Of a DNA stretch of 64,000 bases, positions 43,820 to 54,486 are shown one piece after another. The notes under the pieces are model-generated. The model worked only from the letters and a program-made list of their open reading frames with translations. It was not told the origin of the DNA and ran no database searches. Both the position numbers and the translations under genes were made by a program. This stretch comes from Marinobacter nauticus. Its GTDB lineage: Bacteria > Pseudomonadota > Gammaproteobacteria > Pseudomonadales > Oleiphilaceae. The DNA is taken from assembly GCF_003634635.1 (NCBI RefSeq), contig NZ_RBJB01000003.1, positions 967,127 through 1,031,126 on the forward strand, in the 5' to 3' direction. The number at the start of each line of letters is the position of its first letter. The first letter of the stretch is position 1.

Positions 43820-45061
43820 CTATTCCGGGCGGCCCCGGCGCCAGACTTCAAATTGTGTAATGGCACGAATCAGAATGGGGTACGCCACTTCACCCCCGGC
43901 CACAGTGCGGGCGATTTCCATATCCCGCTCGCCAACGCTGACCAGCCGCCCCTCAACCTGATTTTCATTCGAGAGCGTAACCCTTACGCGCCGGCCAAGC
44001 CAGATATTGGCGTTCTCAACACTGTCAGGGTACCACTGCTCGGAATCCGGGTCTTCCGGTGGTACCACAGGCTCCATTGCCTGCGCAGGCAATGCTGGGT
44101 CCACCCGTTGCATTTCGGTCAGGTACACATCCGGCACGGTGGCACCGTTATAGGATACGCGCAGGCTGACGGTGTTTTCCGAATCGGTACGTACGGGCAG
44201 CCCGAAGGTTTCCGAGCCAGGTGCAAGCATCATGGTCACCTCGCCCCCTTCGGTCAGCCATTGCCGATACAGTGCCAGCAATTGCGGGCTGGCTTCCAGG
44301 CCACGAGCCTGCAGCCCCTTCTCCAATGCGGCGACACCCCGCCCAGCCCAGTCGCTGACCTCCAGCCCGGTCTCGCGGGCACAATAGGCAGAGAGGCGGC
44401 GCATCAGACCCGCGTCACGAACGGTCAGTTGCAGTGGCCCGGCCCCCATGGAGGCCGGGTCGGCCAGATTGCCCAGGGTCAGTCTGGCGTCTGGCCAAAC
44501 CAGCTCCAGGCTTCCGGTTTCACGGGTATTCAGTTCAAAACGCAGGGCATCGGGGGTCTGCTCCAGCAACATGTCGCCCCGGATATCAGGAATCCCCATA
44601 CGCATCAAATCCCCACTGCCCAGTTGCTGCCTTGGGTCCGGCGCACAGGACAGATTGGCTAGCGGGGCCTGGGCAGTTTCATCCGGCGCCGCCGTCACCC
44701 AGTTCCGGAACATGGTAGGTTCCAGCGTGATGCTGGCGCGCTCAACGGACAGCCGCCAACTGGCCGGCAAGCTGTCCGGGCTCATCAGTGTGGTCAACAG
44801 AGCGATTGGAGAGCCGGTTTCCAGTTCAATCAGGTCCATCTGCAATGGCTGAGTAAGCTGGAAGTCCTCCCAGTGCGCCTGCCGGAGGATGACCCGGCCA
44901 TCCACAGAGGAGCTGATGCTCCCCCGCTCGAGTACACCGGATTCCGATAGTACCGTGCGCGCCTCTGCCAGACGCTGGTCCGTCAGCCACCAGACGCCAG
45001 CTTTAAAGCCGGCGAAGGCCACTATTCCTGTGATAACGAGAAATGACAGCAGGCGTTTCAT
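43820..45061 (-). CDS. Unrecognised membrane-anchored protein with an Sm-like C-terminal segment
   Basis: A 413-residue protein I do not recognise. One N-terminal hydrophobic segment (about 5-27) suggests an inner-membrane anchor with a large periplasmic part. The middle is beta-rich with no known motif. The last 65 residues (about 345-405; GRRVRVTLSNENQVEGRL, VGERDMEIAR) read like an Sm/LSm-type beta barrel. It sits between argB and argE with 20-odd base gaps on both sides, so it is probably cotranscribed with arginine genes. A gene of similar position occurs in pseudomonads near argE/argA. Function unknown. Confidence 0.75.
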   Translation of the reverse strand: MKRLLSFLVITGIVAFAGFKAGVWWLTDQRLAEARTVLSESGVLERGSISSSVDGRVILRQAHWEDFQLTQPLQMDLIELETGSPIALLTTLMSPDSLPASWRLSVERASITLEPTMFRNWVTAAPDETAQAPLANLSCAPDPRQQLGSGDLMRMGIPDIRGDMLLEQTPDALRFELNTRETGSLELVWPDARLTLGNLADPASMGAGPLQLTVRDAGLMRRLSAYCARETGLEVSDWAGRGVAALEKGLQARGLEASPQLLALYRQWLTEGGEVTMMLAPGSETFGLPVRTDSENTVSLRVSYNGATVPDVYLTEMQRVDPALPAQAMEPVVPPEDPDSEQWYPDSVENANIWLGRRVRVTLSNENQVEGRLVSVGERDMEIARTVAGGEVAYPILIRAITQFEVWRRGRPE

Positions 45062-45084
45062 CCGGTAACTCCCGGCCAGAAGTA

Positions 45085-45990
<906 letters not shown>

Positions 45991-46015
45991 TTAATCCTTA
46001 CGACAGTAATGGGTT

Positions 46016-48661
46016 TCAGAATTCCGCCACCAGGTCTGGTGCCGCTTTCTGCAGTTGCTCCCGGAACACGGATTTGATCCGCTCCAGTGCCTGTTCGGTT
46101 TCGGCTTCGAAGCGCAGAACCAGAACCGGCGTGGTATTGGACGCACGGCATAGCCCCCAGCCATCGGCATAATCTACCCGAATGCCATCAATGGTACTGA
46201 TATTGCCGTCACCAAAATCCGCCTGCTGACCTAGCCGTTCAATGATGGCGAACTTGTCGCTCTCGGTCACCTCGACATTCAGCTCAGGGGTACTGATATC
46301 CTCGGGGAAGTCTTCAAAGACTTCATCGGAGTGACGATCCTCAATACCCAGGATTTCCAGCAGCCGGGCAGCCGAGTAAAGGCCATCGTCAAAGCCGTAC
46401 CAGCGTTCGCCGAAGAAAATGTGTCCGCTCATTTCGCCCGCCAGCAGGGCGCCGGTTTCCTTCATTTTCGCTTTCATCAGGGAATGGCCGGTTTTCCACA
46501 TGATCGGGCGCCCTCCAGCTTCCGAGATCACGCTGGCCAGCCGGCGGCTGCACTTCACGTCATAGAGCACATCCGCGCCGGGGTTGCGGGACACCACATC
46601 CCTGGCAAAGAGCATCAGCAGGCGATCCGGCCAGATGATCTTGCCGGTATTGGTAACCACGCCCAGACGATCACCATCGCCATCAAAGGCCAGCCCGATA
46701 TCGGCGCCGGTCTCCTTAACCTTGGCAATCAGGTCCTGCAGGTTCGCGGGTTTGCCGGGGTCCGGGTGATGATTAGGGAAATCACCGTCCACTTCACAAT
46801 ACAGTGGTGTGACTTCACAGCCCAGTTCCTCAACCAGCATGGGGCCCAGCTCTCCGGCAATGCCGTTACCGGCATCCACCACCACTTTCAACGGCGCCGC
46901 CACAGCAATATCACCGACGATACGGTCCAGATAGGCGCGGCGCACGTCGTCCCGGGATTGCTCACCCTGCCCTCTGGCAAGGTCGGCGGTCTGGATGCGC
47001 TGGTACAGCTTCTGGATAGCTTCACCAGACAGGGTCTCTCCGCCCAGCATGATCTTCAGGCCGTTATAGTTGGCTGGATTATGGCTACCGGTCACCATAA
47101 CGCCAGAACCGGTCTGCAGGTGATGGGTTGCAAAGTACAGCACCGGCGTAGGTATGGCCCCCAGGTGAATGATGTTACAACCAGTCGCCATGATGCCGCG
47201 CCCCAAGGCATCAGCCAGTTCCGGACTGGAGTGCCGGCCATCGTAGCCAATACAGATATCTGTGACACCACGCTCGGTCGCTTCCGAGCCGATCGCGCGA
47301 CCAATGACTTCAACCACCTCTGCCGAAAGGGTCTGACCAACGATGCCCCGGATGTCATAGGCGCGGAAGATTTCCGGGTTGACCTGAACCGCAGGCACCT
47401 CGGCCTCAGCCACTTCAGGAATGTCCTCGTCGAACAGGGAATCCTCGGAGCCACCAAAGCCGAGCACATCCTCGTCACCATCGAGCATGTCAATGTCCGG
47501 CATGTCCTTGTCCTGAAAGAGTGGTTCATCCTCCGCCGTCGCTGCCTTGCGGCGGGCAGGAGTCGCTTTGGGCGCAGCCGACTCCGCGGCCTTGGCCACC
47601 CGCTTCTCAACCATCTGGGACAGACGGAACAGCACTTCTCCGGTGGACGCCACCATATCCCAGCGCAGAGCCGGCAGTTTCATCCGCTCGCCTCCGAACA
47701 CCTTGTGGGCCCACTGAATGAGCGCGGTCACATCCTGACGTATTCCACGCTGAGCGTTGCCAAGAAGCATCCAGACCAGAACAGCCGCCACCAGCGCAGG
47801 CACCCCCACCAGAATCGCCAGGAGAATGGTGCTTACCGGCGCCACCGGTGCCGAGGCCGGTTGGTAACGGACGGACCAGTCCGGGTTGATCAGGGTGCGA
47901 GACAGCTCAGGGCCGCTGCCGTTACCGGCGCTGGCCACCGTTCGTGAAGCGCCGGACACGGATTGGACCAGTGACAGCTGGCCCCCGAGTTGCGGGTTGC
48001 TCACGGCCAGCATTGGCCGTATGTGGGAGGCTTCAAAAACCGCCAGCACGCTACCAACCACGGCATTGCTTGTGGGATGACGCACTGCCGCGGCAAATTG
48101 CAGATACCACTGATTGTCGCGGGGAAAGGCGTCCGGCAACAGGTTCTGTCCATTTTCTGCCCGCCGGGCCAGTTCCAGGCCCGCAAATCCCAGCAGGGTA
48201 TCGCCGTTACCGGTCCGGGGCACTTCCCGGTAAGGGAAGACAAACACCTGAGCGGAACCGGGCAGCGCCGTTTGCAATTGTCCGGCGAGATTGGCCAGAT
48301 CAGACCGCTCGGCCAGAGCAAGGGCAGCGTAACGCTGGTTCGCCACCGCCCGAACCTGTTCCTGCAGCGCCGTCAGTGACTGATTCAGGCGCCGTTGCGC
48401 ACTGTCCACTTCCATGGCGCTGGCCGCCTCATAGCGGGCCTCCCCCGCGGGCACCACCACCAGAAAATGGGCCAGCACCACCGCGACCACGCCGGCCACC
48501 AGTACCACCAGCGATTGATTCAACCCAACCGATCCGAGTTTCTTTAAACCGGAGCCAGCCGCTTCTTTTGACGTTTTGGACGGTTTCTGTTTCTTTCCGG
48601 GTTTCTTGTCCGGCTGCTCATCACCGGAAGACGCGTTGGTTTTTTTCTTGGCGAATTTCAT
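46016..48661 (-). CDS. algC: Phosphomannomutase/phosphoglucomutase with N-terminal membrane extension
   Basis: AlgC interconverts mannose/glucose 6- and 1-phosphates for alginate, LPS and other polysaccharides. The 881-residue protein is the long form. An N-terminal part with membrane segments near 52-72 and 280-302 and a periplasmic domain between them precedes a complete mutase domain (about 425-880). TGSHNP near 523 carries the phosphoserine, DGDGDRLG near 660 binds Mg, and GEMSGH and the C-terminal NTTPVLVLRFE complete the site. It lies between dut and argB, as in Pseudomonas. Confidence 0.94.
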   Translation of the reverse strand: MKFAKKKTNASSGDEQPDKKPGKKQKPSKTSKEAAGSGLKKLGSVGLNQSLVVLVAGVVAVVLAHFLVVVPAGEARYEAASAMEVDSAQRRLNQSLTALQEQVRAVANQRYAALALAERSDLANLAGQLQTALPGSAQVFVFPYREVPRTGNGDTLLGFAGLELARRAENGQNLLPDAFPRDNQWYLQFAAAVRHPTSNAVVGSVLAVFEASHIRPMLAVSNPQLGGQLSLVQSVSGASRTVASAGNGSGPELSRTLINPDWSVRYQPASAPVAPVSTILLAILVGVPALVAAVLVWMLLGNAQRGIRQDVTALIQWAHKVFGGERMKLPALRWDMVASTGEVLFRLSQMVEKRVAKAAESAAPKATPARRKAATAEDEPLFQDKDMPDIDMLDGDEDVLGFGGSEDSLFDEDIPEVAEAEVPAVQVNPEIFRAYDIRGIVGQTLSAEVVEVIGRAIGSEATERGVTDICIGYDGRHSSPELADALGRGIMATGCNIIHLGAIPTPVLYFATHHLQTGSGVMVTGSHNPANYNGLKIMLGGETLSGEAIQKLYQRIQTADLARGQGEQSRDDVRRAYLDRIVGDIAVAAPLKVVVDAGNGIAGELGPMLVEELGCEVTPLYCEVDGDFPNHHPDPGKPANLQDLIAKVKETGADIGLAFDGDGDRLGVVTNTGKIIWPDRLLMLFARDVVSRNPGADVLYDVKCSRRLASVISEAGGRPIMWKTGHSLMKAKMKETGALLAGEMSGHIFFGERWYGFDDGLYSAARLLEILGIEDRHSDEVFEDFPEDISTPELNVEVTESDKFAIIERLGQQADFGDGNISTIDGIRVDYADGWGLCRASNTTPVLVLRFEAETEQALERIKSVFREQLQKAAPDLVAEF

Positions 48662-48757
48662 AATGCATCCCGCAGTTATTTTCTTTCCCGGATAGGTCTG
48701 TATCCGCTGAGTATAGACGCCGGCCAGTTATCTCGCTGCCAGGTAAAGATGCCCGAC

Positions 48758-49219
48758 TCAGTGGCTCCCAGTGGAGCCAAAGCCACCCTCACCCCGGTCA
48801 CTGGCATCAAATTCGGTCACAATATCGAAATCCGCCTGTACCACAGGCACCAGCACCATCTGGGCAATACGTTCGCCCACCTCGATGGTGAATGGCGTCT
48901 GGCCCCGGTTCCAGCAGGACACCATCAACTCGCCCTGGTAGTCAGAATCGATCAACCCCACCAGATTTCCGAGCACGATCCCATGCTTGTGTCCGAGTCC
49001 GCTCCGGGGCAGGATCATGGCAGCCAACCCCCGGTCAGCAATATGCACAGACAGGCCGGTGGGAATCAGGTGGGTCTCACCCGGCATAACGGTCTTGGCT
49101 TCCTTTAATGCCGCCCGGAGATCAAGGCCTGCAGAGCCTTCCGTAGCGTATTCGGGAAACGGAATCGCGGTACCAATGCGATCATCCAGAACCCGTACCT
49201 CAAACTTTCTTTTACTCAT
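48758..49219 (-). CDS. dut: dUTP pyrophosphatase
   Basis: Dut hydrolyses dUTP to dUMP, keeping uracil out of DNA. The 153-residue trimeric dUTPase shows its motifs: [40 protein letters not shown], and the C-terminal [10 protein letters not shown]. The ATG overlaps the coaBC stop (ATGA), so the two are translationally coupled. Confidence 0.96.
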   Translation of the reverse strand: MSKRKFEVRVLDDRIGTAIPFPEYATEGSAGLDLRAALKEAKTVMPGETHLIPTGLSVHIADRGLAAMILPRSGLGHKHGIVLGNLVGLIDSDYQGELMVSCWNRGQTPFTIEVGERIAQMVLVPVVQADFDIVTEFDASDRGEGGFGSTGSH

Positions 49220-50430
49220 GCCTGTTCAATCCTGTTGCTGTGGTCTGCAATCAACGCCACCAGACGGGCAGCGATCGCCTGTTTGCTGTCCGGCCCGATG
49301 GATTCCGAACCCGCAGGCCAGAACACCGTAACCGCATTTCGATCGCTGCTGAAGCCGAGCCCGGGCACGGACACATCGTTGGCGATAATCATGTTGAGTT
49401 TCTTGCGCTGCATCTTGTCGGTCGCATAGCGCGCCACGTCCGTGGTCTCAGCGGCAAAGCCAACCGTAAACGGCGCATCGGCCCGGGCCGCGATGGTCGC
49501 CAGGGTATCGGGGTTACGGACCAGCGCCAGGCTCATGTTGTCGTTGGTTTTCTTGATTTTCTCGCTGGCGAACACCTCGGGCCGGTAATCTGCCACCGCG
49601 GCCGTGGCGATAAAGATATCGCAGCCTTCATCGACCGCCTTGCTGGCGGCTTCCAGCATCTCCTGAGCGGTGCTGACAGGCCGGACATCAACCCCCGCTG
49701 GGGCCGACAGACTGACAGGTCCACTGACAAGCACCACCTCGGCTCCGGCGGCAACGGCTGCACCGGCCAGGGCATAGCCCATCTTGCCCGAGCTGTGATT
49801 GGTAATGTAGCGCACCGGATCGATCGGCTCCCGGGTTGGCCCGGCCGTGATCACCAACCGTTTGCCAGACAGCGGCCCGGTAGTTTCAACCACACCCTCT
49901 CCGTTTACCAGACGAGCCAGACGTTCCGGCTCAAGCATGCGCCCAGGACCGGTATCACCGCAGGCCTGTTCGCCCTGGCCCGGTCCCCAGACGGTAATCT
50001 GCGGGTCTTCCGTCAACAGCGCCAGATTCCGCTGGGTACGGAAGTTCTTCCACATGGCCTGGTTCATTGCGGGGGCCAACGCTATCGGCGCTTCGGTGGC
50101 GCAACAGACCGTGGTCAACAGGTCATCGGCCAGCCCATGGGCCAGACGGGCCATAAAATCCGCAGACGCCGGCGCTACCACAACCTGATCGGCCCACTTG
50201 GCCAGCTCGATGTGCCCCATGCCAGCCTCGGCTTCCGGGTCAAGCAGCGAGGAGCGCACCGGTTCGCCGCTCAGAGCCTGATAGGTCAGCGGCGCAACAA
50301 ATGCCTCCGCCCCCCGGGTCATAACAACCCGGACTTCGTGCCCCGCTTTTTTCAGCAGTCGAACCAGCTCCGCACTTTTATAGGCGGCGATACCACCGGT
50401 TATTCCCAACAATATTCGCTTGGCGGTCAT
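49216..50430 (-). CDS. coaBC: Bifunctional phosphopantothenoylcysteine decarboxylase/synthetase
   Basis: CoaBC (Dfp) makes 4'-phosphopantetheine for coenzyme A in two steps. The 404-residue product has an N-terminal flavin decarboxylase domain ([26 protein letters not shown]) and a C-terminal synthetase domain ([31 protein letters not shown] with its conserved lysine). The ATG at 50430 gives the family start; an upstream extension is discarded. It overlaps dut and is divergent from radC. Confidence 0.95.
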   Translation of the reverse strand: MTAKRILLGITGGIAAYKSAELVRLLKKAGHEVRVVMTRGAEAFVAPLTYQALSGEPVRSSLLDPEAEAGMGHIELAKWADQVVVAPASADFMARLAHGLADDLLTTVCCATEAPIALAPAMNQAMWKNFRTQRNLALLTEDPQITVWGPGQGEQACGDTGPGRMLEPERLARLVNGEGVVETTGPLSGKRLVITAGPTREPIDPVRYITNHSSGKMGYALAGAAVAAGAEVVLVSGPVSLSAPAGVDVRPVSTAQEMLEAASKAVDEGCDIFIATAAVADYRPEVFASEKIKKTNDNMSLALVRNPDTLATIAARADAPFTVGFAAETTDVARYATDKMQRKKLNMIIANDVSVPGLGFSSDRNAVTVFWPAGSESIGPDSKQAIAARLVALIADHSNRIEQA

Positions 50431-50602
50431 GCGGGCTCCGTAATCCCGTAAAATGAAAGAGTTATAAGATAGCATGCCGAGCGCAGACGGGCAGCCTGCT
50501 AGAACCCCTGTTCGTTTACCAAATGTTACCTTTTGGAGTAACCTTTGTAATTTCGAGAACCCGGTGCAGGACGCACTCCCCGAAACCAGCAAGGAAGCAA
50601 AC

Positions 50603-51277
50603 ATGCCACCCAGCCATTGGCCCGCCGATGAGCGGCCCCGTGAGCGATTGCTCACTCACGGCCCTGAATCATTGTCAGATGCCGAACTCCTGGCCATTTT
50701 CCTGCGTACCGGTACCACCGGCATGCCGGTGATGGCCCTGGCCCGACACCTGATCACCGAATTTTCCGGACTGCGCGGCCTGATGACCGCTTCCCGCCGA
50801 CAATTCTGCGAGGTCAAAGGCCTGGGCACCGCCAAATATGCCCAGGTGCAGGCTGCCATGGAAATGGCGAGGCGAGTGATGGACGAGCCGCTGCGCCAGG
50901 GCGACCCGCTGCGCTCACCGGAAGATACCCGGCGCTTTCTCACCAGCCGCCTGGGCACTTATCCTCATGAAGTGTTCGCCGGCCTGTTCCTGGACAACCG
51001 TCACCGGGTCATCCAGTACCGGGAGCTGTTCCGGGGAACGATAGACGGCGCAGCGGTTTACCCCCGGGAGGTGGTGCGCCAGGCTCTGGAGGACAATGCC
51101 GCCGCAGTCATCTTTGCCCACAACCATCCGTCAGGCGTGGCCGAGCCAAGCCAGGCTGACATTTCCCTGACCCGCCGGCTGAAAGAGGCCCTGGGACTGG
51201 TCGATATCAGGGTTCTTGACCATATGGTTATCGGCCACGGTGAGGTAATATCCCTTGCTGAACGAGGATTGATGTAG
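50603..51277 (+). CDS. radC: RadC/MPN-domain DNA repair-like protein
   Basis: A 224-residue RadC (YicR-type) protein. It has an N-terminal helical region ([22 protein letters not shown]) and a C-terminal JAMM metal motif [14 protein letters not shown]. RadC-family members bind branched DNA in some cases, but the cellular role is unsettled. The ATG at 50603 follows AAGGA; an upstream in-frame extension is unsupported. It precedes the rpmB promoter. Confidence 0.93.
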   Translation: MPPSHWPADERPRERLLTHGPESLSDAELLAIFLRTGTTGMPVMALARHLITEFSGLRGLMTASRRQFCEVKGLGTAKYAQVQAAMEMARRVMDEPLRQGDPLRSPEDTRRFLTSRLGTYPHEVFAGLFLDNRHRVIQYRELFRGTIDGAAVYPREVVRQALEDNAAAVIFAHNHPSGVAEPSQADISLTRRLKEALGLVDIRVLDHMVIGHGEVISLAERGLM

Positions 51278-51325
51278 CCCCGTGAAGGATGCCGCCCCGA
51301 AACTGGCCAAATTCCCAACAATTTT

Positions 51326-51354
51326 TTGCGTTGGTCGGCCAGTTCTGGTATAAA
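51326..51354 (+). promoter_or_regulatory. Promoter of rpmB-rpmG
   Basis: TTGCGT (-35, 51326-51331) and TATAAA (-10, 51349-51354) are spaced by 17 bases, a good sigma-70 promoter. It leaves a leader of about 140 bases before rpmB. Confidence 0.75.
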
Positions 51355-51497
51355 AGCGTCCCTTTCTGGCGGCGTCTGGCGAGCAGCGTTCTGTTTCAGA
51401 AGCGCAAACCGGCAGCAGGTATGGCTCCGGAGCAACCAGAGACGCATTAAAAACGAATTCGTATTGATAGAGACCATTGCTCAGGTCGGAGGCAAGT

Positions 51498-51734
51498 ATG
51501 TCCAGAGTTTGTCAGGTTACCGGTAAGCGTCCGGTTACCGGTAACAACGTTTCCCACGCGATGAACCACACTCGTCGTCGTTTTCTGCCGAATCTGCAGA
51601 ACCACCGTTTCTGGGTTGAGTCCGAGAAGCGTTTCGTGAAGCTGCGCGTTTCCACCAAGGGCATGCGCATCATCGACAAAAAAGGCATTGACGCTGTGCT
51701 GGCCGATCTTCGTGCCCGCGGCGAGAAAGTTTAA
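51498..51734 (+). CDS. rpmB: 50S ribosomal protein L28
   Basis: A 78-residue L28 of normal length, nearly identical in layout to E. coli: [53 protein letters not shown]. It sits in the 50S subunit. The ATG at 51498 has GGAGG a few bases upstream; an upstream extension is spurious. rpmG follows after 11 bases. Confidence 0.98.
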   Translation: MSRVCQVTGKRPVTGNNVSHAMNHTRRRFLPNLQNHRFWVESEKRFVKLRVSTKGMRIIDKKGIDAVLADLRARGEKV

Positions 51735-51745
51735 GGAGCCGCATC

Positions 51746-51901
51746 ATGCGCGAGAAAATCAAGCTGGTATCTTCAGCAGGCACTGGTCACTTCTACACGA
51801 CCAAAAAGAACAAGCGTAACACCCCGGAAAAAATCGAGATCAAAAAGTACGATCCGGTTGTCCGTAAGCACGTTGCGTACAAGGAAGCCAAGATCAAGTA
51901 A
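51746..51901 (+). CDS. rpmG: 50S ribosomal protein L33
   Basis: A short gene of 51 codons with sequence [17 protein letters not shown], then [20 protein letters not shown] and [13 protein letters not shown], matching L33. It lacks CxxC pairs, so it is the zinc-free form. The ATG follows AAGGAG after the rpmB stop, so the two are coexpressed. A strong terminator follows. Confidence 0.98.
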   Translation: MREKIKLVSSAGTGHFYTTKKNKRNTPEKIEIKKYDPVVRKHVAYKEAKIK

Positions 51902-51919
51902 TTGATCCTGCCTCTACTA

Positions 51920-51946
51920 AAAACCCGGCATCTGCCGGGTTTTTTA
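51920..51946 (+). terminator. Intrinsic terminator after rpmG
   Basis: AACCCGGCA and TGCCGGGTT pair (51922-51930 with 51933-51941) and are followed by TTTTTT. It starts about 19 bases after the rpmG stop. Confidence 0.9.
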
Positions 51947-51970
51947 TTGCCTGGACGCATCAGACAAGAC

Positions 51971-52831
51971 TCAGAATGTTTCCAGATAGCCTTTGGGCAG
52001 CGCCACATCCATGGCAATGGGAAGGTGGTCGGAAACCGGATAGCTCACCACTTCAGAGCGCCGGATTTCCAGAGAGGGACTGACAAGAATATGGTCAAGC
52101 GCCTTTTCCGGGCGCCAGCTCGGGAAGCTGTGCGCGGTATCGGGCAGCGGAATCAGATCGGTTTCTTTCAGCGGTGTTCGTGTCAGCAACTGCTCTGCAT
52201 GGGCATTCATGTCCCCCATCAGCACCACATGCCGATAGCTCGCAATCTGCTCGCGGATAAATCCAAGCTGCTTCTGCTGGGCCGACTTGCTGAGAGAAAG
52301 ATGCATCAGCACCAGTACCAGCGGGTCTTCCTCATCCCCGTAGCGCGCAATGATGGCGCCACGTCCGGGAATCAGTCCCGGCAACTTGTGTTCAGTGACA
52401 TCCAGCGGGCGGAAACGGCTCAACAGACCATTACTGTGCTGGGCAATCTGGCCGAGGTTACGATTTAATTGCTGATACCAGTAAGGAATCCCGGCCGCCT
52501 CGGCCAGGTATTGCACCTGATTGATGTAACCACTGCGGAGACTGCCGCCATCACACTCCTGCAGGGCAACCACATCATACTGGCTGAGCAGGGTGGCAAT
52601 CCGATCCAGGTTTTCGTAGCGCCGGCGATTGGGCAGAAAATGCTGCCAGCTGCGGGTCAGGTAATGGTGATAGGACGAAGTGTTGATACCAACCTGAATA
52701 TTGAAAGTCAGTAGCCGGATGTGCCTGTGAGCTTCAAACTCCGGCACATGCTCGCTCCCGGAACAAGTGCCCCGGGAGCTTTCCTGGTTTCTGAGTATAC
52801 CGTTCAGCTGGTTACGGATTCGCTTGTACAT
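51971..52831 (-). CDS. Endonuclease/exonuclease/phosphatase family protein
   Basis: A 286-residue EEP-fold protein. The core has LLTFNIQVG near residue 40, VVALQECDGGS (metal glutamate), LMGDMNAHAEQLL (catalytic Asp and Asn), and the closing SDHLPIAMDV (Asp-His pair). The first 35 residues are not conserved, and no clear signal peptide is seen. The substrate could be DNA, a phospholipid or a nucleotide; the sequence does not decide. It lies 54 bases after dsbA on the same strand. Confidence 0.83.
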   Translation of the reverse strand: MYKRIRNQLNGILRNQESSRGTCSGSEHVPEFEAHRHIRLLTFNIQVGINTSSYHHYLTRSWQHFLPNRRRYENLDRIATLLSQYDVVALQECDGGSLRSGYINQVQYLAEAAGIPYWYQQLNRNLGQIAQHSNGLLSRFRPLDVTEHKLPGLIPGRGAIIARYGDEEDPLVLVLMHLSLSKSAQQKQLGFIREQIASYRHVVLMGDMNAHAEQLLTRTPLKETDLIPLPDTAHSFPSWRPEKALDHILVSPSLEIRRSEVVSYPVSDHLPIAMDVALPKGYLETF

Positions 52832-52885
52832 TATCAGCCGCTTCTCCGGTCAGCCCATCCAGCGCCCGGCGAACCGCATGGCGCC

Positions 52886-53524
52886 TTACTCAGACCCGCT
52901 GCGCTCTTTTTCCGCCAGATACTCGACCACCTTCAGGGTGTTTTCGTGACTACCCGCCATGGAGGCACTTACCACGTACTTGCCATCAACCAGCATAGTC
53001 GGTGTACCGGTAATGCGCGCGCCACGAATCTTGGCCTGGGCTTGCTGCACTCTGGCACGCACCCCGAAACTGTTGTAGTTTTCCAGAAACTTCTCGGCGT
53101 TCACGCCATACCCGGCAACAAAGTCAGCCAGAGCTTCCGGGGTATTGAGGGGACGGCGCTCTCCGGCCAGGGCATCGAACAGCGCGTCATGCACCTTGTC
53201 CAGCTCGCCCATCGCCTCAAGGGCATAGAATGCGTAGGCATGCGGCTCCCAGCTGCGACCCAGTGCCGCTGGCAGCTTCACATAGTTGATGTAGTCCGGA
53301 GCCTCCGCTTCCCAGGCTTCAGCCAGCGGCTTGAAGTTGTAACAGTGCGGACAGCCGTACCAGAAGACTTCCGCCACTTCGACACCGTTATCCGATGCCG
53401 TTCTTACCGGATTATCCAGTACCCGGTAATGCTCTCCGGCCACCCAGGGCTGGGCATTGACCAGGGAAGCGGCAGACAACAGTGAAAGTGCCAGAACGGC
53501 GGAAGACGTCAGGGTTCTGATCAT
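52886..53524 (-). CDS. dsbA: Thiol:disulfide interchange protein DsbA
   Basis: A 212-residue periplasmic oxidase. The signal peptide runs to about residue 25 (LVNAQ). The active site is CPHC (Cys58 and Cys61) in VFWYGCPHCYNF, with cis-proline in ITGTPTMLVDG. It introduces disulfides into exported proteins. The ATG at 53524 has GGAG upstream, preferred over two earlier starts. Confidence 0.94.
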   Translation of the reverse strand: MIRTLTSSAVLALSLLSAASLVNAQPWVAGEHYRVLDNPVRTASDNGVEVAEVFWYGCPHCYNFKPLAEAWEAEAPDYINYVKLPAALGRSWEPHAYAFYALEAMGELDKVHDALFDALAGERRPLNTPEALADFVAGYGVNAEKFLENYNSFGVRARVQQAQAKIRGARITGTPTMLVDGKYVVSASMAGSHENTLKVVEYLAEKERSGSE

Positions 53525-53648
53525 CGGGAATCTCCGAGCCATCAATGAATTTTAACGGGGATTATGACCCAGGGATGCGGAAAAGTTCCACCGGAGGGCC
53601 AAAGGAATGCGTTACCGAACGGTTAGGTATTATGAATACCGGATACCA

Positions 53649-53672
53649 AAAACCCCGCCGAGGCGGGGTTTT
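53649..53672 (-). terminator. Intrinsic terminator after cytochrome c4
   Basis: An 11-bp perfect stem (53649-53659 with 53662-53672) that continues as TTTTTGG on the minus strand, about 24 bases after the cytochrome gene stop. Confidence 0.88.
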
Positions 53673-53695
53673 CAGTCGTAACTGACGGCTGTCGA

Positions 53696-54304
53696 TCAGT
53701 TCAGGCCGGATACGTAGCTGGCGACCGCCTCAATCTCAGCGTCTGTCAGCTTGGAGGCAACATCCATCATGATGCCGGCATTCGCGCCTCCAGCACGCTC
53801 ACCCGCCCGGTAAGCCTTCAACTGCTTGATAACATATTCTGCAGTCTGCCCGCCCAACGCAGGGTAACCTGCCGGCTCGTTGCCAATGCCGGAGGGGTTA
53901 TGGCAACCGGAACAGGCCGGTACACCAGAGGCCATATTGCCGCCGCGGTACAGTGCCTGACCCTGCTCAACCAGATCCGGATTGGCCTGACCAACAACCA
54001 TTTCCTGGCTGTTGAAGTAGGCAGCCAGATCCTGCAAATCCTGATCAGACATGGCGTTGAGCAGGCCCGTCATTTCAGGAATGGCACGATCCCCGGATTT
54101 GATGTCAACCAGCTGGTTGTACAGGTATTTCTCGCCCAGACCGGACAGTTTCGGATACACAGCCATTACCGGCTTGGCTCCGCCCTGACCATGACAGCCC
54201 GCACACACTGCTGCGTTCTGTTCACCCGCTGCCGGATCTCCTGCCCCGTGAGCCATCGCTGTAAGGCCAACTCCGAGAACAACTCCTGCGATCAGTCTTT
54301 TCAT
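53696..54304 (-). CDS. Cytochrome c4 (diheme)
   Basis: A 202-residue periplasmic diheme cytochrome with a signal peptide to about residue 20 (AMAHGAG). It has two heme motifs, CAGCH (34-38) and CSGCH (131-135), each followed by a cytochrome c fold, with MTGLLNAMSDQDL and the corresponding C-terminal MMDVASKLTDAEI. It should carry electrons to a terminal oxidase. The ATG at 54304 follows GGAG. It is divergent from engB, and TATAAT lies at 54443-54438 (-). Confidence 0.94.
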   Translation of the reverse strand: MKRLIAGVVLGVGLTAMAHGAGDPAAGEQNAAVCAGCHGQGGAKPVMAVYPKLSGLGEKYLYNQLVDIKSGDRAIPEMTGLLNAMSDQDLQDLAAYFNSQEMVVGQANPDLVEQGQALYRGGNMASGVPACSGCHNPSGIGNEPAGYPALGGQTAEYVIKQLKAYRAGERAGGANAGIMMDVASKLTDAEIEAVASYVSGLN

Positions 54305-54437
54305 GCTCGCTCCGCTTCTCTCATCTTTGCATCTTGAAAGTATTCTTCGTTGTGCAGCCGGCAGGCACTGGGTCGTCAGGTGCAAAACCGGGGCATACAG
54401 CGGCAACGCGAGGCGTCCCGCCGGAAATTGGTGTAGC

Positions 54438-54443
54438 ATTATA
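54438..54443 (-). promoter_or_regulatory. Candidate -10 for cytochrome c4
   Basis: A perfect TATAAT on the minus strand, about 135 bases before the cytochrome start. The -35 region is weak. Confidence 0.4.
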
Positions 54444-54486
54444 CATTAATCGCCGATAACTGAAATCCAAAGGAACACCAACCGTC

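Noticed and set aside
46331..47947. A 538-codon plus-strand frame opposite algC
   Set aside because: It is antisense to the mutase catalytic domain, whose motifs are all intact, and reads as low-complexity His/Gln/Arg sequence.
49240..50451. A 403-codon plus-strand frame opposite coaBC
   Set aside because: It is the antisense of well-recognised CoaBC motifs, with no domain of its own.
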